This document shows, piece after piece, positions 45,969 through 60,117 of a DNA stretch of 64,000 nucleotides; the first letter of the stretch is position 1; each line of letters begins with the position of its first letter. The DNA is from Adineta steineri. Lineage: Eukaryota > Rotifera > Eurotatoria > Adinetida > Adinetidae. The stretch covers positions 465,841 through 529,840 of the forward strand of contig CAJNOI010000045.1 of the NCBI GenBank assembly GCA_905250115.1. The letters are read 5' to 3'. Made by a program: the position numbers and the translations under genes. Below the pieces are notes generated by a model. The model was not told where the DNA came from. It made no database searches and saw only the letters and a program-made list of their open reading frames with translations.

Positions 45969-48900
45969 ATGTCTGGTATTAAACGAACTCGTACAGATGA
46001 AATATTATCATCATCATCATCATCAGTAGCATCATTAGCATCTCAAACAACAACAACAACAACAACAATTACAACAACTTCTACAATATCACCAAAAATT
46101 GAAACACCATCCACTTTTAATTCAAATGTTGAAGAAGATTATAATTGGTAAGAAAGAAAAAAAAGAGATTTTATTTATTTAATTAAAGAAATATTTTTAT
46201 TTTAGTCCAATCTGCTTTGAAATAATTAACGAAGCATTTGTTTCTCGATGTGGACATAGTTTCTGGTAAGATTTTTCAATTATCAATATATTTCATAATA
46301 ACCTTGCGATAAAGGACAAACAAACCGTTTTATCATTTCTAATTTTAATTATCAACACATTCAATTCTTATGTTTTAATTTAGCGAAAAGAAACTTTCTC
46401 AAGACATTAGAAATATTTTGCGCATTAAACTACGACCCATTGAGTAAATATTAACAAAATTTTTACATGAACATTGTATTGTGATTGAATGTCGACGAGA
46501 TTATATTATAACAAACAAGTATCTAGGATAGAATTTGATTGAATATGTTATTTCGAAGGTCATGAAAAGCTGCTTACAATGAGAAACATGATATTCTAAG
46601 AATAAAACATTAGTACAATAGAACAAAAAAAGAATTCTTCTATAATATTTGTAGTATTATTGGTTTGATTTTATAGTAGATGGAAAACGATTGTATTGAA
46701 AATAGTACACAATTTTCTGTATAAAATATAGTATTTACTGTACTGATCAATTGTACATATAAATGATCATAAAAAGTAAACTAAAGATTGAACAAAAATA
46801 TTTCGATGATAATCTTTATAACCTCTAATAAATGCTTTTACACTATACTTTTTTTGCCTGACAAAAATAGACGAATAAGATTTGAGGAATAGATTTTTTG
46901 CTGATCTTTATGTAAAACTAATTTCAGGCAGTATAACCTCTCTACCATAAATGTTTATTTTTAAGAGATTCGTGAGTGAGATCAACGAGTGTTCAATCAT
47001 TTCTGCGGTATATTGCGAAAACTGTATGAAAACTGAGATAATATTTGTAAAAAATGATTAGAACTTAAAACGATAGTTACTCGGCTTGTATCTTGATTTG
47101 TGACTTATATTACTTGTCAAAATTAATAGTTTGGAGAAACTATCAATTAGTACGTGATTTGATCATACCTAGTATTAATAAAAAATAATTCTTGTTTCTT
47201 TTGTTGCAAAACGTCAATTATTTAACGAGAAGTAATATTTCAGTATATTAAATTGTTTTTATTTCTCATTTTACAGTAGTAAATGTCTTCAACGAACAGT
47301 TGAATCTCTTCGTCGATGTCCAAAATGTCAATTAACTCTTCAACCCTCTGATATTTTTCCAAATTATACATGTAAGAAAATCTATTTTCTATAAGAATAA
47401 AATTACTTATTTCTTTTTGAAAATTTAGTAAATGCAATCATAGAAAAATACCGTCAACAACGTCCATTACCTCAAAATTATGGCAAACATGGTGTATGTT
47501 ACATAATCTTATTAATCTCTTTCATTTTTTTCTTCTTATTAATAGAGTATTGTTGAACATATCTCTGATATGGTAACAAATGTTCATACATTAAATACCG
47601 AAGATCTCGATCGACTTATGTCCATTATTCGTCATCATAAAGACAAAATTGATTCAGTTGGTTATAAAATTTTTGTCATAATTTATTCATTATTGTTTCT
47701 TTTCTAAATAGAATAGTGAATATGTTCATAATCGTTTACTTGAAATCTTTCTCATGCATGTTCATCATGAACGAAGTGGAGTAAGATTGGCCTTAGCTTT
47801 ATAAATAAAATTGTTCTCTTCTTCTTCTTTAAAGGCAATTGAATCTTTAACTAAAGAATTAAATATTGTCGATCAAGATTTAAAACAAATGAATAAACGA
47901 CAAAAATGTACATCATCAAATGTAAATAATTCAACAAATACAAATTCAAAACAAATAAATGATGATAATCCAATATTAATATCAAATTCAACAAATGATA
48001 TTAAAGAACAATCAACATCAAATCATACAGCAATTGCTAATGATACTGTACCGAATTGGACACAATCAACAGGACAAGTTAGAATGAATTTATTTTGAAA
48101 AAGATACATCTCGATGTGTTCTTTTCTATTTTGATAGGATCTTCATGCAACACCTGATATGAAAACAGATAAACAACAAATCGCATCAACAACATCAATA
48201 TCATCTTCCGTCATTGTACCAGCAACAATAGGAACAACATCATCAACTTTAACTAAAAATGATTGTATTGGATCAAGAATTGCTCCAGGTGGTGCTGTTG
48301 TATGTTAATATTTTGTAGAGAAATATTTCTTAAATTTAAAATGTAATTTATTGCAGGTACCCGAAGAAACAAATCAAATTAGTTTACCAGCAAATGATGA
48401 TATTGAAAATCGAACTAAGATTATGATGCGTTTTATGGACGATTTAACAAATATTTATTTTTCAACAAGAAATTCATTAAGATTAACTGTAGAAACTGGT
48501 TAGAAGTTTTTTTAATGTTAATTTAAAAAAAAATAAAAGAATTTTCATGTTTTTTAGATGGCTCATGTAATGGTGATAGTGGATTACGTTCATTTCGAGA
48601 TAGTTTAGCTTCTGTTACAAAATATTCACGCTGTAAACCAATTGCTAGTGTAAATTTCGTTGGAGAAAATTTTGCTCAAGCCAGCATTGTGTCAAGGTTT
48701 TATGCATATATGAATTATTTCTAAAATAAAAATCTTCTTTCATTTAGTATTGAATTTGATCGAGATTATGAACATTTCGCTGTTGCTGGTGTTTCAAAAA
48801 AAATTAAAGTAAAATATTATCATAATGAACATTCTTAGAAAAATATTTACTTAAGGAAATATGTATAAACGATTGAAGATGAAGTATTTTTTTGTCTTAA

Positions 48901-50250
48901 AATTAATTTCAGTTAGCTCAGGGTTTTCTTTTTATGACTATATATATTTACTCAATTTTTATGAAAAACATAACTGCAATTGTCGTCTCGTAGATTCCTT
49001 TTGAATCGATAAAGAATTGACTGAGTTATGAATCTAGCTGAAAAGTTTTTGCTGCTAAGGGAATCAAAATGAATGGTCGTTGTTCAGAGTATAAAAGTAT
49101 TGATTGATAGAAGTTTGACTGTATTTTTTTTATTTTAGTTATATGAATATCAATCAATATTAGATAATACCGTTGATTTACATTATCCAACTAAAGAAGT
49201 TTTATGTACAGCTAAATTGAGTTGTATTAGTTGGAATCCATATTTAAGAAATTACTTAGCATCAAGTGACTATGATGGATTTGTTTCTATATGGGATATG
49301 GCAACAGCACAAAAAGTTCGAACATTTCAAGTGAATATTTATTTATAATTATTTGAAGAAATAAAAAATTGATTTCTTGTAGGAACATGAAAAACGTGCA
49401 TGGAGTGTTGATTTTTGTTCATCAGATCCGAAATTACTTGCATCATGTTCTGATGATTGTCGAGGTAATTATTTTTCTTGGATTTATTTAAAAATCAATG
49501 AAAATTTTAGTTAAAATTTGGTCAATGCATAATGATTATTCCGTAACAACAATTGATGCTAAATCCAATGTTTGTTGTGTAAAATTTAAACCAGATTCAC
49601 AATATAATATTGTCTTTGGAACAGCTGATCATAATTTATATTATTTTGATTTACGTAATACACGTGAACCTTGTAATTTATTAAAAGGCCATAAAAAAGC
49701 AGTGTCATATGCTCGATTTTTATCCAATAATGAAATTGTCTCAGCATCAACAGATAGTCAACTTCGTTTATGGCGTGTTACCGAAGGACAATGTTTAAGA
49801 ACATATCGTGGACATGTTAATGAAAAAAATTTTGTTGGTTTAGCTGTTTCAAATGATAAAATTGTTTGTGGTATGAAATTTTTATTTGAAAAAAAGAACC
49901 TATTAAATGAAATATTCTTTTATAGGTAGTGAATCAAATACAGTACATTTATATCAACGTGAAATATCTCGGCCTTTACTCAATTATAAATTTGATGATC
50001 AAAATACTGGAACAGCTAAGACAACAACAACAACAACAGCAGCAGCAGTAGCAACAACTAATACAGATCGTGTAAAAAAAGATGAAACCGGAACAGAATT
50101 TGTTAGTGCAATGTGTTGGAGTAATGTATGTTTTACTAAAACATCATTTCTTGTTTTTTTATTCTTATATTTGATTTAATTTTTTAGAAAGAAAATATTT
50201 TATTGGCAGCAAATAGTCAAGGTGTTGTTAAAGTCTTGGAATTGTCCTAA
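45969..50250 (+). CDS. COP1: COP1-type E3 ubiquitin ligase (RING, coiled coil, WD40)
   Basis: About sixteen exons. The RING-HC finger is encoded across two exons: [20 protein letters not shown], then [21 protein letters not shown] coiled-coil region follows, [20 protein letters not shown]. An Asn/Ser-rich linker leads to [20 protein letters not shown]. The WD40 propeller includes [98 protein letters not shown] and [16 protein letters not shown]. It ends GVVKVLELS, as in human COP1 (KVLELV). COP1 recruits Val-Pro-motif substrates to CUL4-DDB1 and other complexes. The intron inside the RING is about 1 kb, far longer than the others. A Thr/Ala microsatellite lies in the last WD repeat (about 50020-50055). 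Confidence 0.93.
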
Positions 50251-51373
50251 GTTTCGTTATATGTGAATTCACGCATGTCTCTTTCTTCTTCTCCTTCTTC
50301 TATATGTGTTATATATATATATCATATTGATGACTGTATTCTTTATTTTTTTTCCTCTTTATTAATTTTTTTTCAGTTCCTTTATTCTGTTAAACTAATT
50401 ATCGTATTGTGTATTTGTATGTCTATCAGATCTTGCCAGATGATTTTCTTCGTTCTTTTATTTTAGTTGTTCTTCTACGACAAGAAATTCTTCAGTATTT
50501 GTGTAAAACTATATATGTATATATGTTAGACAAAGATGTGGAAGAAAAAAAAACAAAGATAATATAAACACAAGTGTATTAATCCTATGAGAAATTATTT
50601 ATCTGATTGTAAAAAGATTAATATTCAATTTAATGTTCTTTTGCATGATAGAACGCGAAGAAGTTATTTAGGTGAATGATTAATTAAATCTATTTTATAT
50701 TGGGAACCCAAAAAACATCGGAAGAGACCATTATGACCCATCGGAAATTTATTTTGTAACCATGCTATCATCTTTCAACTATTAATTATCTAATTGAGTC
50801 TCAAAAACAACAAAAGATTTACAGAGTTGAATATCATTTCTCATGTTCTATTGGATTGTAATACAAAGATCTTATTTGACCTTAGTTTAATTAGATGTAA
50901 TCTTATATTTACTATTCGTTTGTATCAATTTCGAATGTTGACAGATATGTATGTCTGTTTCTTTTTTTACAATACTAACAAAATTTTTAACCTTTGAAAT
51001 GATTTATCTTTAGTAAATATAAATGAGTTTTCTTTTAATAAAGATATCTACACATGTCAATAAATCTAAGTTTACATTTGTGAAAGATAAAATTCTTTTC
51101 TGAAAAAAATATCATTGAATGACTAAGTATGTCAAATAATTAATCATGCTGATTGTTTATATTTATAATAAAGTTCTAGTGATAATTATGTAATAAGAGT
51201 CGAATATCTATCAATCAGAATTATTAAATGTCATATTATATTATTTTTAATCTCAATGATTTTATTTGACGTTGACATATTATATGAATAAACATCTAAA
51301 TGATGTATATATATATATATATATGTGGATAAGGTCAAATATGTGTGAGAAAGAAAAAATTAATTGAATTTTA
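50251..51373. other. Spacer between convergent genes
   Basis: AT-rich 3' flanks of COP1 and of the SH3 gene; open frames here have no coding character. (TA)n at about 51307-51324. Confidence 0.55.
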
Positions 51374-53946
51374 TTATAAAACTGTTTCTCTTAATCCTTT
51401 AACAGATAAAAATGAGTTTATTTGATCATGTGCTAAACATGATTGGGGTAAAAATCCAATTGAACCATCATCTTCTTTTTGTACAAGTAATGTTGATTTA
51501 CCAATACGTCTTAATAAACGTACTTGATCACCACGTATAACGGAAAAGATTTTTGTGCCATTTGTTGCGGATAATAATGATGAATTTTTATATTCATGCC
51601 AAACAAGATATGTTCCTTTTTTACTATGTTGAGAAGATTGTTTTCGACGTGTATGTGAATTTTTCAATTGTCTATCAGTATTTAATGATGATGATGATGA
51701 TGTTAAAGATGATGAATATGATGATGATGAAAATGATCCACGATGATAATCTAATGTACGAATTGAATCAAGTTCAATTGCAGCTAAATTAAGTTCACCA
51801 AATATATGATTTGTTTTTGGTAATGATGATAAATTTTTCGAACAAGGAGTTGATGAATCATTTGTCATCATACCAATTGTTGTAAAATGACGTTGAAGTT
51901 GTGTGTTATTAGGTTCAGATATCACAGGAGATGATATCTATACAAAAAAAAAGAAAATATCGAATAAAAGATTATTTTTATGATTATTATATCATACCAC
52001 ATTAATCGGTTGATATGTTAATGTTTTTGAACAAAGTGAACTATCGCATGATAAATGTCTTCGTCGTTTTGCTGTACGTGATTTTGTTTGTTTTTGTTGT
52101 TGTTGTTGTTGTGAAGGTTTGTTTATTTGTGATTGAATCGTTGTTTTTGGTAATGGTTTAATATGTGGATAAGATCGACTAGCAGATAAAGATTGTTTTT
52201 GTTGAAAAAGACGAAAATAAAAATCTGGTGAATGTATTTCTTTATTAATTGTTGTATCTGACGTTGATGAATCTGTTGAATAATTTTCTGTAGATTTTTT
52301 ATAATTTTTAAATGATGAACGTTGTTCACAATGACAATGAGGACATGATGTATGTAATGGACGACGTATATAAGATGATAATGTTGTTGTTGCAAAACTT
52401 TCTTCCGAATAACCGGAATCACCACCTCCACTACTTGTATTATTTCTTGTCAATATTTGTTGTTGATTTCGTCGATAAGATTTTGTTGATAAAGTTGGTT
52501 TTTTATCTTTATCCGAATATTTGACAAGTGTTGTTGATAGACGATCAAAATGTTTAGCTGTTGTAGGAAGATTTTTCGATGTATCACTATTTGATAAATA
52601 AATTGTATTAGCAGTTGATAATTTTGGACGTTGAGAAGTTAAATTAAGTATTGGAGAATGTGAAACTAAATACAAAAATTCTATTTTTAGATGAAATACA
52701 AAACCCAGACATACGCTGACGTCGATTGTATTGTCGTTTACGTGAAGAATTATTTTTTTGATGTTGTTTGTCATTTCGATGAAGTTCATCAAATGATAAT
52801 GTACGTGATGTTAAATGTCCAATATAATTATTTCCACGTTCTTTCAATGAACGCCATGAACTACTGCGACGTAGTTTATTAAATTTTGATGATGAAATCT
52901 ATGTTTAGATATTATAGATTAAAAAGAGATAGAGAAATAAAGAAAGAAAGAAATGATTTGATCAACTCAACTATGTCGCGCTTGTTCTTCTTTTTTTTAC
53001 TTCGTGACAGTAATTGATAATCACTGTCATTCAATTGTCATCCTTTTTTGACAGCATATCTTTGTTTTGACATCATTTGCAATTTCTGCTCAATTATTTT
53101 CTTTTTTTTCCTCATTTATATGTATATATGTGTCTTGCATATCGATTAGGCAATTGTTCTTATCGATGTGGTAACTATCTTATAATAATGACTACTAGAC
53201 ATGATAGATATAAAACAATAAGTGCTTGAGATATCGTTTGATTTTCTCTTATCATATATAGAAGAACTTATAATATAATTACATTTCATTAGAAAATATG
53301 TTAGGAGGAGAAATAAAAGATGCTGAAGTATGAGAAAAGAAAATAAACGGAAGGTAGAAGAAGCTGCAGGGCAATCCTCTCTTGTATCTATAATTGGCAA
53401 AACATGCAGATGCGTGACAAACAACAGAACAATGTAAAGAAAATTGATTATAGCTCAATTAAATAAGACTATACATAGAGCTTAAAGATATAAAAACAGC
53501 TGGATGTGTATTCATAATAGTGAAGGTTATTGAAATGTAATTCTTTCGTATTAAAGATTAATATAAGGTGTCGAATGATAACAGGTGTGAAAAATAAATT
53601 ATATTTTTTTTTTTTATCGTCATCGATTTTTTTTTCTTACCGATTTATTAATAGATGGTGGACTAGTACATAACCATTTAGATATAGATAAACGAGGTTG
53701 TTGATGAATTATTGATGGACGAGATGAAAATATTTGTTTAGAATTATTCGAATCGATTTCATTGTCGGAGTCTAATAGATAAAAAACAAAAAAACATATA
53801 TATATATATATCTATATGAAATAATTCTAATGAATAATTAAAAATTTTATGATGAACAAACCTGATAAACTACGATCATTAGAGCGTGTTGATGTTAGTT
53901 TGGATTTTGCTCGTTCAAATACATTTACAAGTAATTTTATAAGCAT
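51374..53946 (-). CDS. Ser-rich protein with C-terminal SH3-like domain
   Basis: Five exons. Exon 1 starts MLIKLLVNVFERAKSKLTST at 53946. Then come DSDNEIDSNNSKQIFSSRPS, the exon SSSKFNKLRRSSSWRSLKER, a long Ser/Thr/Lys/Gln-rich exon (51999 to about 52666), and the last exon, 51374 to about 51937. The long exon contains the phospho-degron-like phrase GGGDSGYSEESFA. The C-terminal 70 residues look like an SH3 fold: TYLVWHEYKNSSLLSATNGT, then DQVRLLRRIGKSTLLVQKED and GSIGFLPQSCL, with the expected ALYDY-like, V-W-like and G-F/V-P positions partly replaced. The rest is low-complexity and probably disordered. Likely a signalling or cytoskeletal scaffold; the family is not identified. The intron at about 52900-53640 is unusually long. 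Confidence 0.65.
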
Positions 53947-55870
53947 TTTGTAAAGAATAATTATAAGAAAGAATAGTAGTGATCTGAGATGAATAGTGAT
54001 GTGTTAATCGTCAAAGAGAAAAGCAAAGCGAACAGCAATCGTTTCCGCTCTTACGACGCCAACAAGAGAATGGAAATAATGAGAAGAGAACGAGAGAGAA
54101 AGAAAAGAAAGAAAAGAAAGAGAGATATACTGTTTGATGAAAGTTTATCGTCTCGTCTTTTGTATTGAGATATTATATTCTCTTTTTCTCTTCTTTTTTT
54201 TTTGCTTGCTCTTTATATAAGCGAGTGTACTATATCACCTAAATGGATCGAGTATCGTCCATAACTAGAGAGAAATAGAGCAAAGGTGTTACATTTAGGT
54301 TTATATCGATGCATTTATGACTAAACTTTGGCCAAGAATCGAAACAAAACGAAAGATTTTTAATGGAATCCTTGCGATGTGTAATATTAAGTAATATGAA
54401 TCAATTGAGTATGGTAATAGGAGAAGTATTTTATTAACGTATCTAACAAATTTTTATGCAAGGTTACCTGTTTGAAAAGAAAAAGATGTGCATGACTGAC
54501 TATATAAGATTACTTCACTGTAGATAAAGAAAAACAAGAGATGACATATGTAGGTGAGATTGAAAGATGACAAACTGTTCTCGTTTTGCTTTTTTTTTTA
54601 TTTCTTCTAACTCACTCGTTAAATGGAAAAAGAGAAGAAAAAAATGAAGGAAAATGTGGTTATATTTATCTAGTGTCTTTCTTTTTGTCGACAACAGTTA
54701 TTATATTAAAAAAAAAGAAAACTTCGTATACACGTAAACAATATATGTTAGTTGACTTAAAAGCCAATTAATCGTTTTCAATTGAAACGTTTCACATCCG
54801 TTCGATTGTATTTGCAAATAGAAGGAAAAAGAAAAACTTTTCATCGAATGTTATTGATCAACAGACTATTTCAATGTCAATCCGGCATTCTAGAAATACA
54901 ATAGATGCCAAACTTTTTTCTTCCATTCCTTTTAATAATAAGTGATCTATATAAGATCGTAAAAGAATACTTTCATACATTAAAATATTATTTAAATTAT
55001 CTTTATATTCAGCTCTTTTTTTCTTTCTCTTCATTACATCATAAAGATTGTCTTTACAGACCATTTCATAAAAATGTGCTATGTAACTTCTCATGCTCGG
55101 TCAGCAACATAGAGATGATCATATTATCAGCTACTAGTTCGGCTGTCTAAATAATGCAAAATGATCTGTTCTGCTTTTCTCATTTCATCGATCTTGTCTT
55201 TATTGACCGAATGATTGCGTGATCTTGCATTCATGGACAGTAGAAAAGACTTAATGTAAATCATTCATTAGTCATTTTTTGTCCTCGATGATGCTGTTTT
55301 TATGATTACAAAACTATTATGAGAATAATGATTGTTTATCTCATTGGGTATTTGTTGGCATGAAGAGTTTTTTCTCACGCACACTGTATAAACAAACTTG
55401 TTGTTCGTTCTCTTTGTCTTCTACCTATTTAATTACCTTTTTCTCTATCTCATTGAAGTCTAGTGTGATATATAACATACTATAAATGTCGCCTTAACAA
55501 TATTCTAAAAAATGTAAATTATCTGCTTACCTTTATGACATAAAACGTTACTAAGCTTTTTCCACATTGATAATAATAAATAAAAAAAAAACGACGAACG
55601 TTGTCGATCTATCCTATAAATATAATAAAGTTTTTTTTTTCCTATGGCTGATTGGTAACAATGTGTTGCGTTCTATCGTTCTTGTCGTCGTTTGCGTGTG
55701 TTTCAGATGGCACACAAGGTTATATTGGCGTTTTGTATGTTGCCTAGAGTGATGCCTGAGCCTTCTTTTCTTTTGATTTTCATTCTATTTTCGCGTCTAT
55801 CCGTTTGCTCGGCCTAATTCTAACATCACGCATGCTATATCGTTACTGAGAAGAAAAAAAAGATTCTTCT
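53947..55870. other. Intergenic, no gene seen
   Basis: About 1.9 kb, with purine-rich stretches (aagaaaagaaagaaaagaaag, about 54097-54121). Short open frames lack coding character. Confidence 0.55.
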
Positions 55871-55986
55871 GAACAAAATCGAATTAGGCAGCTAAGAGGA
55901 AAAAAAGAGAAGAGGACAAAGAAGATTGATTTTTCTTTCCTCGATCGCATACATTCCTTTTTCGGAATCTAATTCGATCAAGATAC

Positions 55987-55996
55987 NNNNNNNNNN
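55987..55996. other. Assembly gap (10 N)
   Basis: Ten Ns interrupt the dioxygenase gene. Sequence on the left of the gap does not continue the protein. Confidence 0.95.
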
Positions 55997-56450
55997 CCAT
56001 GATCAAAATTTCGTTTTTCATCAAGTTTAGCTGATATACCATTTTGTTCAAGTAATGTTTTGACACGTTTTGATAAATTTATATCACCTGGTGGTTTATA
56101 TTGGATATTATAAGCTTCTTTTGGAAATCCACCAAAATCATAAAGAAGTTCAGTATGTTTTTCCTGTGCACTTATATGCACACTATTTGCTGTTTCCCAA
56201 TGTGCTGTTATAATAAGAATTGCTTTTGGTACTGATGGTAAAGCTAATTGTTTAGATAATTGACGATACCATTTAGCTGCTGGACTATTTCGATCGACTT
56301 CACCTAGAACTGGTATTGGTGGTGAATCGAGAAACATCATCGGACCACTAAAAATAATAAAACAAAACGTTTAATGTTTTTAAAAACAATCTAAATTTTT
56401 TCTTACGCTCCATGTGTAACAAAAAGAACAGGAAAATTATTTGTAGACAT
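55997..56450 (-). CDS. DODA/LigB-type extradiol dioxygenase, truncated at the assembly gap
   Basis: Exon 1 (56407-56450) encodes MSTNNFPVLFVTHGA. Exon 2 (from 56347) continues GPMMFLDSPPIPVLGEVDR, LPSVPKAILIITAHWE, LLYDFGGFPKEAYNIQYKPP and KLDEKRNFDH. The metal-binding His in VTHGAGP, the His in ITAHWE and the His in the FDHG motif before the gap are characteristic of 4,5-DOPA-dioxygenase-like LigB enzymes, which open catecholic rings with Fe(II)/Zn. The C-terminal half, expected to begin DHG-x-x-x-P, is missing: the frame enters the 10-N gap and the sequence beyond it is not coding. Such enzymes are common in plants, fungi and bacteria. Confidence 0.82.
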
Positions 56451-56599
56451 TATTGTCTCGTGATGATTCCAATATTGAATATATGTCACATTACAAAAAA
56501 TTATAAGTATTTGTAGAAAAAATTTTATTGTTGTGTAAGCATGATAATGCATGTACGTAGACCGTACTTTAATGTTGGGAGCATGACGAAGCAAAAATT

Positions 56600-58417
56600 A
56601 TAAAAACTGTCAAGAACGCTGTCATAGTTGTAAAAGGACAGGAGAAAATAATAATGTACGTTTTGATTTTCAATAGATGACAGTGGCAATCAGTCTCAAT
56701 AAACTTTTATATCGTCTTTAATCAATTGAGACTATATATAATACATATTGGTGACATTTGTTTTGTGACAGTTGAAGCATCATCATTTTATCGACTATCT
56801 CATGAAACAAATTGTGAGACATTCATTTTCTTAATGGATGTATTGATAAGAGGCTTTAATAGTTCAAAATCTTGCAGACATATTTTTACAAAAAAGCATG
56901 TTTACGATGGTATTTTACTATTAATCTTGCGAAATTTACTTTGACAAGTTTTCACTCTATTATAACCAAATAAAAACTAATGAGTTACAGTTTGGAACTT
57001 CTTTTTGCCATTGGAAATAATATATGCATTATTAAATGTTTGAATATATTTTTAGTAAAGAGTAAATTAATTTTTATATTGGAAATAATATTTCGAGAGA
57101 TAGTATTATAATGAACGGAAAACATTTATTTTGTTTTAACTTTCATTAATACACAAGAAGAAAAACTGAGTCATAAATAATGAAAGTTTATACCATTCTT
57201 CAGTTATGTATAAAAATGATGATTTACATTAATTCCTAATCATGTCTAAACTAGAGTAGAGTTTTAACTATTAATAAAGAAATCTTTTATGATACTAAAA
57301 GTTATATTGTACTGCAGTTTTATTCACAAATATCAGTTACAGACAACGATTTCAAGTTCTATAAAATACCGATCAATTTAACGATAGATTCTATCAAAAA
57401 ATACTGAAATTTTGTAAGTAGATGAATCTGATCCGATACTTGGTATAGACGAAACGTCAGATCAACACGTAAATTGTTGATTTTACTAAAACAATTTGAG
57501 CCCTACAGGAGAATCATAATAAAAACTTGATATCTAAGATTAATATCCGCTATATTCATATGACTTTAAGACTTTTTTAATCAATCCATTCTCTACTTGT
57601 AGGTAACATATAAAGTGATATTCTCATAAATAATTGAATTGAATATCATCGCCGAATAAATTGTTTTAATAATTTGACTTATTTCATATTCATCGATCAT
57701 TTATAATATCTTATTATAAACGAAAAATCAATCTCATATTCACAATTCAAAAAGTACCCAAAATCGCAATACCAATTATATTTAATATCAAATCTCTGAA
57801 GGTTCTCGTATTGCTTCTCAATAAAATATTCTACTAGATATATCAATTAATTAAATTATAATAGAGATACATTAGTATTTGAATCATATGAGAATAATAG
57901 AGAATTTTTTTCTTATATGATTAATAAATATAATAAGAACAAAACATGTTATTTCTTCTTCATTTGGATTTTCTACACGTACATATCGATATATTCGATT
58001 TTCTTCGAGTTATATACATTTAATCGTATAATCTTAATTTATATTAACAAAGATAAATCAGTTAGTGTAAGTATTTTAATTTAAAATCTTTTTCAAATTA
58101 AATTTATATTTAATACAATAGAAACAAGTTTTTTTTTATATTTTAAATAAATATACGACATTTAGAGACGGATGTTATTCTATATTCTCACCACACCAGA
58201 CCTTAGCATTTCCTTTACAGAAGAAAAAAAACAATCAAGCGTCTTTTGAAAACCAACATTTTTCTTTTTTTTTCTTCTTTTTCTACTGAATTCATTTCAT
58301 TAGTGTTCGTATAAGAGTTAAAACATTTCTTTTTCATTACTTCTATTCAATTAATATTTTCTGTATTTGAGAAAAAAAGAAATTATATATAAACAATCTT
58401 TATTATTCAAAAAAATA
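56600..58417. other. Intergenic, no gene seen
   Basis: Very AT-rich, 1.8 kb; a plus-strand open frame at 56726-56944 has no recognisable coding features. Confidence 0.55.
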
Positions 58418-60058
58418 ATGATAAATAACACAACTTCATCTGCATCAATCTATGGATATATGAATTGTTCTATAACAAATGGTATTATACGATATTTTGG
58501 TACATTTATTTTTCTTATTGGAATATTTTCAACTATATTGAGTATTTGTGTATTTGCAAGAAAACCTCTTCGTAAGTTTTTTCATGATTATTTTATTGTA
58601 ATTTTTCAAAAGATTTTTTGATTGAATAGGACGGAAATCATGTTGCTTTTATTTTTTAATATTAGCAATTAGTGATTCAATACATTTACTAACAATGACT
58701 ATTGAACATCTACCATACAGTTTTAATATAGATTTAATTATTATTCATACAAGTCTTTGTAAAATAACAATATTTCTTATTTATTTTTCAAATCATCTAT
58801 CAAATATTGTACTTACATTGGCATCAGTGTAAGTTATTAGAATTTATAAGATTAAATAAAATGAATAAATAAAAGTATTTGTCAGTATTATGGATTAATT
58901 ATAAAAAATACTTTTTGAACTAAAATTTAATACTTGATTCTTTTCTAAAGTGAGAATTTTTTATATTGACGATAAACAAAACTTCATCAGTTAAAAGTGT
59001 AGAATAATATATTTTACATAACTAATCATTTTAAGTTTTTGAAAATGTACCTTGTATTTATTGTTGAAAAACTAATTAGTCAGACACCAACATATGGAAG
59101 ATGAAATTATTAATATAATCAGTCTATATTAAATAAATGTCTTTTATTTAGTGATAGATTTATATTGATTTATTGTCCATCACGTTCAAAACATTATTGT
59201 AATGTTAATCGAGCCAAACGTTTTGTTCTTATTGCTGTTATTATTCTATTTATCGCTAATGGACATATATTGTTTGGTTATGAAAAAATTCAATTAGATG
59301 ATAAACCATTGAATGTATCATATGATTGTAATATACGAAGAGAAAATATTTTCTATAATAAATTCTTTCATTTCTATGATTCATATATTGAATCAATATT
59401 TTTTATTATTATTCCATTTATCATTATGTTTATTTGTTCAATATTAATTATATTTCAAATATTTGAAACACGAAAAAATTTACGATACAATACAACTGGT
59501 AAGTTTTATTATTATACATTTTATACAAGTGAAACAATTCGACAAACAGTTAGGAAAACATTTCAAGAACAAGGAACAACAAAATTACGTGATAAAGATA
59601 TTCAATTATGTTTTATGTTAATTGGAACAACACTTGCATTTCTTGTATTTTGTTTACCAACTGAAATCAATGATATTCTTATTTATACTGATCGAGAACA
59701 TTCTTGTTCAACTTGGTTTCGAAAAGTTCTATTAATGTTAATGCAACAAATATATTATGCCGGACATTTTTATATTTATACATTAACAGGACAAGTATTT
59801 CGAAAACATTTATATGCAATGTTTGTTAATAAACAAAATCAATCGATTTCAACAAGATTTTTTTCGAAATTTAATCGATTAAAAAATCAATCAACAATTC
59901 GAGATCAAAATGAAAAATCGAAATCATCACTTCGAACAACTAGTTTTATAAATATTAAAACACATCGACCAACAACAAAAAAAGTTCTAACAAATGATTT
60001 AAATGATCCATCACAAAAACTTCTTTCGAATTCAAAATATATCATAGGATCATATTAG
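58418..60058 (+). CDS. Rhodopsin-like 7TM receptor, bdelloid peptide-receptor type
   Basis: Three exons: 58418-58571, 58630-58828 and 59152-60058. The N-terminus carries a glycosylation sequon (NNTTSS). TM1 is YFGTFIFLIGIFSTILSICV. TM2 is in FLILAISDSIHLLTM, with the conserved L-x-x-x-D. TM3 ends NIVLTLASVDRFILIY, a D-R-F variant of DRY. TM4 is FVLIAVIILFIANGHILF. TM5 is ESIFFIIIPFIIMFICSILI. TM6 is CFMLIGTTLAFLVFCLP. TM7 is MQQIYYAGHFYIYTLTGQVF, in place of NPxxY. The Ser/Lys-rich tail is about 80 residues. The layout resembles FMRFamide-receptor-like GPCRs, which are greatly expanded in bdelloids. The ligand is unknown. Confidence 0.82.
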
Positions 60059-60117
60059 GCGCTAGTTATTTTTCGTTGTAATTCGTTTGTACGTAACTTG
60101 TTTTATAAAAAAAATAT

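Noticed and set aside
53146..53424. A 92-residue minus-strand open frame between SH3-gene exons
   Set aside because: It falls in the 740-base intron of that gene and has no coding signature.
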